This document shows, one piece after another, positions 46,788-64,000 of a stretch of 64,000 nucleotides of DNA. This DNA comes from Neelides folsomi (taxonomy: Eukaryota; Arthropoda; Collembola; Neelipleona; Neelidae). The notes beneath the pieces were generated by a model. That model saw only the letters and a list, made by a program, of their open reading frames with translations. It did not search any database and was not told the origin of the DNA. Positions within the stretch are counted from its first letter, which is position 1. The number at the start of each line of letters is the position of its first letter. Both the position numbers and the translations under genes were made by a program. The stretch is taken from positions 62,001 to 126,000 of the forward strand of contig JAQGBZ010000165.1 in assembly GCA_034687125.1 (NCBI GenBank). The letters run 5' to 3'.

Positions 46788-49446
46788 ATGAAGGTGACTG
46801 TAACCACATTGGGCGACGCGATTTACAATTTAGATGTCAATGAGGATTTGGAATTGGAAAACTTTAAAGCTTTTTGCGAACTCGAGTCGGGAATTCCAGC
46901 AAATGAGATTTTACTTGTTCTCAATGGACGTCCATTAACCGATGATAAAAAATCTCTTAAGGTTTAACAAATTAATGAATTTAATTAAAATTCTCTTTGT
47001 TAATTTCTAATCCGAGGAAATTTTTATAATGGCATGAATTTCTGTAATCTGCAATAATTACTTTATTAAAGATTGATCTGCAATTGTCATAAAGATTTAC
47101 AATTGTTTATTTGAAATTTATGTAATTTGTAATTTTGGTTTTAGGATTTAGGGGTTAAAAACGATGATGTTTTGATTTTACAACAACACAAACAAAGCCA
47201 GGCCATCTCCCAAAGTGCACAAAACTCCGGGTCAAGACCAGCAACTGCACCGGTGCCCATTGACTTTAGTACAATTCAAATTCCAATGGCTTCATCCAGC
47301 AGAAGACCGCAGTCAACAAATCGATCAGGGAATCGTCCATCGCTTGACCAAGAAGATCCTGCGGTGATTCGCGATGCTCTTCTCAAAGACCCGCAACAAC
47401 TTGCACTCATTAAACAAAATAATCCTTCATTGGCCAAAGCTTTACTTTCTGGAGATTTCGGTAGAAAATTAAATAACACAATATAACCTATTAAATATTA
47501 AATTCAATTTACTAATGTTAATTAAAAAACCATAATTATTAAAACTACAGATTAAAACTTCAATTTAAATTTTAATCTTATTCACTTAATTAAAAATTTA
47601 CAGTTAATTGTTTTTAAAAATTACAGAAAAGTTTTCGAAAATGATCAAAGAGATGCAAAAAGAACACATCGAAAGAGAAGCTCAGAGAATTCGTCTTCTC
47701 ACAGCTGACCAATTCGACGCTGAAGCCCAAAAGCTCATTGCTGATCAAATCAAACAAAAGAACATTGACGCGAACATGGAAGCAGCCATGGAATACAATC
47801 CGGAAAGTTTCGGCACAGTCGTTATGCTTTACATTAATTTAAAAGTTAATGGTTTTCCGGTCAAGGCATTTATTGATTCCGGTACAATTTAAATTTAACA
47901 AACATTTTGCATATATTATACACATATAATTATACACACATTCACATATTTAAACTAAACATTAAATTTAGAGTTAATATTTTAAACTAAACATTAAATT
48001 TAGAGTTAATATTTTAAACTAAACATTAAATTAAAAGAGTTAATATTTGAATTTAATCATATTTAAGTAAATCTAATTAAATTATATTTTCACAGGTGCT
48101 CAAACTACAATAATGTCAGTGGCCTGTGCTGAACGATGCAACATTATGAGACTCGTCGATACTCGATTTTCCGGAATTGCCAAAGGAGTCGGAACACAAA
48201 AAATCATCGGAAGAATTCACATGGTTCAAATCCAAATCGGAAATGATTTCTTCACTTCTTCCTTTTCAATTTTGGAGGATCAAAAGATGGATATGCTTCT
48301 TGGACTTGATATGCTTAGGAGACATGAAGTAATTAATTTAGTTTAATTACATTTAAATTAGATTTAATTTAGATTTAATGATTTAATAAAATAAATCAAA
48401 ATTATAATTTAATTGTATTTGTTTATTTTCAGTGTGTGATTGATCTCAAAGAACAAGCGTTAAAGATTGGAACCACCGGGACGAGCACTCCTTTCTTACC
48501 CGAAGGAGAACTTCCCGAATCTGCTCGTTTGACCAACAATCGATCGGAAAGTCATGCAGAAAACGAAGCGGCTTTGGAACAATTGGGCGGAGAAGACATT
48601 GGATTGGCCAAAGCTATTGAGGACAGCATGAAGGACACTCCTGGATCAAGTAAGAAAAAACAACGGAGAAATTAAAAACTGCTTCAATTCCAAATCACAA
48701 GGCCTAAATTCTCTTCCTAAATTCTCTTTAATTGCAATCAACATTCTTTTGCTTTTCTCATCTGTTAGCAATAAATCTAGCAATAAATCTAGCAATAAAT
48801 CTTAAATGATTTAATAAATCAATTGTTACTATTTTCAATTAATTTATTTATTTCCTTTCTTTCACATGCTCGTTCCTAATTGGTGGTTTTTATTGCTTTA
48901 TTAATTCTAATTATTTACAATAAATAAGTTATTTAATTTTGGCATGTTTATACATATTAAGTAATATATAATTATAACTCTACAGTATAACTTTTCTAAT
49001 TGTAATATATTTAAATACATTTTGTTAACATTCTTTGGTGTGGCATTTTTTGTATTATTGTTAAAATTTTTTTTTATTAAATCTTAATACGAGTTAACAT
49101 TACTGTAGGTGTAATTTCTGGAACTCAAATGCCAAGTGGAAATAACACTGGTTCTAATGCTACAATACCAATTGTGCCAACTCAAACATTTAGCGAGGAA
49201 CTGATACAAGAAATTGTGAAACTTGGCTTTACAAGAAATGATGTAACTTAATTCAATTCATTTTTTAACTCATTTAATTCACTATTTAATATAACTTATA
49301 CTTTTTTATACATTTAACTTTTATTTTAATAACCTTTTCAAAATTCTACATTTATTTTTTTTAAGGTTATTTTTGAGCTTGGGAGATTCAACGGTGACAA
49401 AACACAAGCCATAGCTGCACTATTTGCAAAATCATTAAAATTTTAA
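46788..49446 (+). CDS. DDI1: DDI1-type ubiquitin shuttle and aspartyl protease
   Basis: Exons: 46788-46961, 47145-47460, 47627-47881, 48096-48328, 48433-48649, 49109-49242, 49366-49446; phases close to 469 residues (animal DDI proteins are usually about 390-430). Domain order: ubiquitin-like domain (1-75), a Gln/Ser-rich linker, the helical HDD region with [20 protein letters not shown], then a retropepsin-like protease with AFIDSGAQ (catalytic Asp247), FSGIAKGVG and [11 protein letters not shown], a UIM-like helix at about 380-394 ([15 protein letters not shown]) and a C-terminal UBA (426-469: [20 protein letters not shown]). DDI proteases shuttle ubiquitinated cargo to the proteasome and cleave heavily ubiquitinated substrates such as NRF1/SKN-1A, activating proteasome gene expression. 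The intron after 47881 splits the Gly codon of the DSG active site. Readthrough at 48649 ends at 48675 with KKKQRRN and would drop the UBA. Confidence 0.95.
47951..48049 (+). repeat. 32-bp tandem repeat in a DDI1 intron
   Basis: Three copies of TAAACTAAACATTAAATTTA plus GAGTTAATATTT start at 47951, 47983 and 48015, the third with a small insertion. It lies in the intron that interrupts the protease active-site codon. Confidence 0.85.
48770..48818 (+). promoter_or_regulatory. Cluster of four AATAAA signals inside a DDI1 intron
   Basis: AATAAA occurs at 48770, 48782, 48794 and 48813, the first three as tandem 12-bp units AATAAATCTAGC. The cluster lies about 100 bases after the in-frame stop (48673-48675) met if the exon ending at 48649 is not spliced. 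It could serve as an intronic polyadenylation region for a UBA-less isoform; in this AT-rich DNA chance occurrence is also possible. Confidence 0.45.
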
Positions 49447-52400
49447 ATTTTTTGACAAAGTTCAAGATGAAACTCGAATCCATCCAATTTACTAATTTCA
49501 TTCTATCAAATGGCCAATGGCATCTTATTTAATTAAATGAATATAAATTCGGAGTGATAATTTAAAATTTCGACTTTTTTGAATTAAATTATAATTACAA
49601 ACATAATCGATGTATTTATGTTTACTAACTTTAAACTACTTATGTAAGTATATCATATACTCTAAAATTGATTAAGAAATTTATCTATTCAAACTTCTTG
49701 TAATATATTTCAAGTTCAATTAAATGTTAATAAATGAACATTTTAAAATCACAAAAGTAAAAACTATTATTGTTAGTTAATTGATATAATGTAGTGAAAG
49801 CAGATTAGATTAAGTTTAACATGAGCTTGAATGATCTATAAAACTTAAAGAGAAAAAATCTTGTAAAACTGATATACATTACATAAGTGATTGTGTACCA
49901 AAATATACGATAAAATAGTGCAACTTCAGAATTGCTGTTTTGTATGTCTATGTCTATAGTTTAATGTTTATATTAATTTATATTGTGATTAATTTTATTC
50001 TATTTGCTTGTAATCCTTAACATCTATAGGTCATCCTTATTTTATCAACCAAAATAGCTCTAAAGTACTTAATTGTACATACATTAATGTTAAAAGCACT
50101 TACAATCGTAAAATTTATTTACAAGCTCTAAATTCAATATTTTGAATATTGTTTTTAATATTTTCCTTCGACTATTGAAAATGTATATGTTACATAAATA
50201 ATATACGAATCTCTACTACCTAAATATGTTACATATTATGGTTAAATTTAATAATAATTCTTTATATCTACTGAAATTGAATAAACATTGTATAAACAAT
50301 ACTTAACCTCAATTCAAGTTAATTTTGTCTCCTCACTGAATCTCATATTATTGAATCATATATTTAATATACTTTATTTTATTATATATTATATCATCTA
50401 TAAAAACATACTCTGCACATTTAATATATCTATAAACTTTACATGCCACTATCCAAAATATTATACCAATGGTACTATTTGTTTTTAATATATATATATA
50501 TGGATTATTTAATATTGGTATAAGACATTATCTTTAATATTTTTCCAATATTTTTCCAATGGTCAATGGCTCAATGGAATGCATCTGTGTCTGTGTGGAT
50601 GAATAGAAGAATAAAAAAGGAAAAATGGTAAAAATTGACTCAAGTGGTTTTGGATGGTTTTTGGACTTTTTGGATGTTTTGACCAAACTGAAAAGCCCTC
50701 GACGCATGTGGAATTGAATTCGGGTTGAAAAGATGAAACCTTCAGCGCACGATGCTTACGTCCCCGAAATTCGGATAAAACGGTGTGAAAGAAAGAAGAG
50801 AAATCTCTTTGTGTTTTCTTCTCTCCGCGTTGGTTCATCTCCACATTTCCTCCCGTTTTTAATAAGATCAAATTACAATTCACGAGAATTTTTATATCAT
50901 TGATTCTCAGATTCGGATCATTTCTCCTGGAAATTAATTCAATCTCTACAGAAGATATATTCAAGAGATTTCAAGCTAAATTCTATAATATTAATATACT
51001 GATCTATTCTGTAATATATATTCAATCCCATATATTCCATCCTGTAAATTCCATCTCATATATTCTGGTAAGACTCACCTTTGACTTTCCTCTGCATTAT
51101 TCATTTCAAATTGCTCATCTTGAATTCTTCATTCTTCATTAATTAGTAATTAAGTCTTTGCCTTGAATTGTAATATGAGTTTATTTGGTCATTAATCTTC
51201 CTTTTTGTCTTTTAAATTACTTCTTTGGCTTTCCCTCAACGTTCTATTTCCAGTTTTCCAGATACCAGAGATTTTCCATAAATAAATCAAAGAAAAATTA
51301 CCTGAGATACTCTCCCCAATTTCACTGTTTATTACACACACTACATAACTACATAATTACCATATATCCTGTATAAATATTTCAGAAAACATTTTATCTT
51401 CTTAAACATAAAGTTTCTGAACCTTGAATTAAATAAGAATGAATCACATTAATTAGTTTATTTAATTACTTTAATTTTATTTAATCAGTTTAATTCTATT
51501 TTAATTTTAATTCCAATTTAATTGAAAATTTTACTAAATAGATTACATGATTAGGTTCTTAAGATTTATGAATGTTAATTCCATACATTACACTAATGCT
51601 AAATGAAAAATGTTAAGAATGAAAGAAATAATTATTAATACCGAAGGTCAAGTATTTTTTGGCTCTGTTTATTATTGACAACTTTGGTTTGGACGGGCGA
51701 GGTTAAAACACTTCATTTTGAACTTACATGACGTATGTGTTTCGGCATTTACTTTCTGTTTGTACAAAATTATTATTTATGGTCCATTCTTAAGTGAATT
51801 TCCGAATGGTTTCATAAATGACATCTTGAGATATATTGGCGGCTCTTGAACTTAAACTTACAAACAATTTATCTTTTTAATTGCATGAGACTTTTTCCTT
51901 TACACTAATGGTCTTGATCTCTCTCTTTTATTAATAATAATAACAAAATAATAACATATATGTAATGGTCTTATTGCAACGATAAGTGAGATTTTATGTT
52001 TAATTATAAGGATTATTAAGTTTGCATGAATCGTGCAAAATATTTTTGGGGCTTTTTATATTTTTATACACTGTAGATGCATTGGAAGTTTGGGTTTACT
52101 TTTTAGAATTTTTATGTATTAAATATTGTAACAGGTAAGTCATCACCTTAATAGCAGTTTCAATATTTATACACCATTTGAGTGCGAGTGAATTTGTGAG
52201 TTGTAAAGTGGTTATATTTAATATACCTATTAGGTTATTATGTTATTAATATAAGCCCGGTGTTCGTGCAAATTCAAGTCTATTTCTTCTCATCATATTT
52301 TTGCACGAGAGACATTATGGGGATTATGAACACAAAACACAACTGACTGAGTTTTGCAGTTAACAGATACTTAAACTATTTTAAGGTTTTAAACCTCAAC

Positions 52401-54841
52401 TCAATCCGTTTGTTTGCGCCCCGAATTATGGAATCTTAAAGAAAGCTAAACAATGTCTGATCCAGTGATCCAAATACAGATACATAATATTAGCATACAA
52501 ATTTTGCACATGAAATTCTAAAGAACTCTTAAAGTATCATATGTTAAACTATTCTATTTAAACCTATAAGCTATAGCTATAAGCTATAGCTAATAAGCAA
52601 AGAATTTATCATTAAATAAACCTAATTGCAACATTTTAACTCTCGCTCTCATAAAATAGAAATTGGAATGGGAAAGGGAAAAGCTTAAGTTAAATGTAAT
52701 ATGAGGAATATGAAATATGAATATGACAAATTGCCCATGTCATTTTGTATGACATGACTCTTATGAGTTAAACTCATTTCTTTATTAGACTTATTCCATA
52801 TTTAATACGTTTTAGCATAATAGACCTTCTGAACTTAACATTAAACATATGCTTAAGTCTTAATATAATATTATATTATAAATATCACATACAATTATTA
52901 TTTGATATTTGAGTATATCTGTATATCAATATCAGTGTAAGGAATTTATCTCAAATATATATTTATTTATATGAAATTATTCAAAATTATATATAAAATA
53001 TTCAAGTACAGGGAGCGAAAAAGATTCAAGTTGAACATTTTTTTAAATTTATTTGAAAGTCACTGGGTTTGTTGAAAGATGTTTGAATTTATTGGTTGAC
53101 TTTGTGTCTCCTTCTTTAAGTGTCTCTTGAAAAGAAAGGTTTATGAGAAAGGCAAACTGCCAATTTCCAATCGTCTCCCCCCAAGTTCTCAAAACTCACA
53201 TTGAGCTCCATTTAGCCCACATTGTCTCATCCTCATTGATTTTAAACAAGAATTTAATATTTAATTTAATAATCGAGGAGAATGAAATTTCTTGTTCGTG
53301 GAAGGAAAAAGTAATTTATGATTAATGAAATACAAAAAAACCACGTGAGGAAAATTCGATCACTTTTTTCTCTCCTTTCTTTTTCTTCACGTTGAGAAAT
53401 GAAAGGAGAATTAAAGTTCAAGGAGAAGACAAAGTTGAAAAAAATGTTAAACATTAGCTTATAGATACAAATCATACAAGATTAATAGTTAAGTATTATC
53501 TGTAGATATAAAAGTTAAATAAACTTTACATAAGCAGTTATATCAGATGATTAGCTTTATATTTAATGTTAGTTAAAGACAAAAGTAACTTAAAACTGTT
53601 GACTCTCAAATAGAATAGAAAAAACTCATCGGAAATTGAATAAGAATGATCTCGATCCATCATTTAGAAATGAAACCTGAATTTGCTTCTTTCACCGTTC
53701 CACCATTTAAGTATATTTAATCGGGAGTTAAGAAAACTTCCAATGTGATTGATCTGTCCATCGATCTGTTCTCTTATTTCTCTCAATACCAAGATAATTG
53801 CTTCAGCCCATCAGCCCACTCAATTCATCCACCTGGATCTTTTTTCACTTAAATACACACCAACTCCCTTTAACCAATTACATGCAAACATATACAGTAC
53901 ATACAATGATATACACTGTACATTAGATATATATCCCATACATAAACCTAAATTTAAGATATATCTAACATCGTAGTAAAGAAAAATTACTTGTTGACTT
54001 TTCACACAAAATGTTAAAAGAAAGTTAATATTTAATATAAAATATTAAGAAAATGAGATAAAAAGAAAGCTACTTTTGACGCACACTGTATAAGTACAAT
54101 ATAAGTATGTATCCTACACTATACACTGTATTCTAATATTCCAATATTCTTATTTTATCTCCATGTACCATATATGGTTAATTTATGGTTAATGTGGTTG
54201 TATAGGAGTTAATGTTAGTTTTATTTAAGTATAAATAAGTAAATGTTCCTTCCGGATTTAATCAAGCGTTTGGTCAGGAAATTGAAAATAAAATCCTTCC
54301 AATCCTCAAAGCTTTTTTGTGTCTCAAGACCTTCGATTACTTCGATTCTTTCTTTCACTTTGGAGAGTTTGATTGGAGGGTTTAGTTAAGTGATCCTCTT
54401 AACTTTCAAAAAAACTCCTCTGCGGAAATGATCTTCCCAAATGCTGCGGAGTTCTCACAGCTCTTTCCACTTAATTGACTATTTCTACAAACTAATATCT
54501 TCAAATTACCTTTTCATTAACTCACTTTTTCCTTGTCGTCTGCCAGACAAAGGAAATTTGTCATAATAGATTTTCCAATATATCTTAAAACTCTTAAAAT
54601 ACCATACAAAATAATATCGTATATATCTGTATATAATATATATGTATACAAAATAATATATTATATATATAGTGAGTGATCTATACATGTAATGTACAGA
54701 TATTTATAAAGTATAATGAGATCTTAAGAGTGAGTTCATATAGCCGCTAAATGGATTTTTAATGGATTAAATGGATTGTAAAATATGCCAATTAATAATG
54801 AAATCTTTTTTATATTTAAGATTGGATGAAAAATTGGCGAA
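49447..54841. other. Intergenic region between DDI1 and the receptor gene
   Basis: An AATAAA at 49729 is a reasonable polyadenylation signal for DDI1. No gene can be supported in the rest. Bases 50570-50850 are less AT-rich and carry an open frame of 133 codons on the minus strand (50563-50964) without domains or splice context. A solo foldback arm lies at 54061-54091. The last few hundred bases should include the receptor promoter. Confidence 0.5.
54061..54091. repeat. Solo arm of the foldback family
   Basis: AAAAGAAAGCTACTTTTGAC followed by GCACACTGTA closely matches the right arm of copy 3 (44154-44180). No left arm is visible. Confidence 0.5.
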
Positions 54842-63681
<8,840 letters not shown>

Positions 63682-64000
63682 GTAAGGAAATGGCAAAATT
63701 GTGCATGGAAAATAATTAAAATAATTAATTAAGTTTTTTTAGTTAGATTTAATTAATTTAATTATTTAGTTAGATTTAATTAATTGAATTACATGTATAT
63801 TTAGTTAGATTTAAATGACAGTTTAATTATTTTTCATTGTATATCTGAAACTCTGAATTTGTCGTTTAAAATATAAAAGTTTTGTTTTTTTAACTTTATT
63901 GGTTGGAAAATTACTAAAGTTCTGACAAAGCTTTGTTTATGTTTAGTTTATAGTTACAAGGAGGAAATTATGATGTTTATGAGAAAATGACAATTAAAAA
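63682..64000 (+). other. Start of the next receptor intron, cut by the window end
   Basis: After the donor TCG|GTAAGG the sequence is non-coding AT-rich DNA with repeated TTAGTTAGATTTAATTAATT units (63740-63815). The exons for TM5-TM7 and the C-terminal tail must lie beyond the window. Confidence 0.7.

Noticed and set aside
47820..48330. Retroviral protease from an endogenous element
   Set aside because: The DSGA protease is embedded between UBL, HDD, UIM and UBA exons with closing phases, so it is the cellular DDI1 protease and not a retroelement.
50563..50964. 133-codon minus-strand ORF
   Set aside because: Longest uninterrupted intergenic frame, but no domain, no flanking exons and Ser/Phe/His-rich composition; the opposite strand is also partly open. 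Left as intergenic.

Overview
The window is eukaryotic, AT-rich nuclear DNA with many GT-AG introns, and it most likely comes from an arthropod. Supporting signs are a short (TTAGG)n telomere-type tract at 10764-10785 and a class C receptor whose ligand pocket looks like the arthropod mXR/mangetout type. The exact group (mite, springtail or insect) cannot be settled from the sequence alone. I found no bacterial, viral or CRISPR-like system.

Layout: (1) 1107-8938, plus strand, a 22-exon neprilysin-family (M13) zinc endopeptidase. (2) 9878-14717, minus strand, an 18-exon syndetin/VPS50 gene, tail to tail with the peptidase. (3) 15448-16291, plus strand, a small two-exon F-box protein, head to head with VPS50 across a pyrimidine-rich spacer. 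(4) 16991-19411, minus strand, a seven-exon low-complexity acidic/lysine-rich protein that I do not recognise; one of its exons is open in two frames. (5) 23014-40705 (or to about 41740), plus strand, a CNRIP1 homologue spread over very long introns. (6) 43507-45438, minus strand, a protein joining a CFAP97/hemingway-like helical region to a degenerate cyclophilin domain. (7) 45904-46224, a doubtful orphan ORF. (8) 46788-49446, plus strand, a DDI1-type ubiquitin shuttle/aspartyl protease with UBL, retropepsin, UIM and UBA. (9) 54842 to the window end, plus strand, the first 14 exons (about 742 residues) of a metabotropic glutamate-receptor-like GPCR, cut by the window after TM4.

The remainder is long introns and intergenic DNA. 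It holds ATAC/TATG microsatellites, several short tandem repeats, four intronic copies of a 70-82 bp foldback element with TACAGGGTGGGCC ends, a 393-bp element with perfect 28-bp inverted ends and an 8-bp target duplication, and a 665-bp Harbinger-like element flanked by TTA.

The genes do not form one pathway. Two act in protein turnover or folding (DDI1, cyclophilin-like), one in endosome recycling (VPS50), one in extracellular peptide breakdown (neprilysin) and two in neural signalling (mXR-like receptor, CNRIP1). Gene models were assembled by hand from reading frame, splice-site consensus, intron phase and family resemblance; every intron phase closes except at one exon of the acidic gene. 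Family comparisons are from memory, not from a search.
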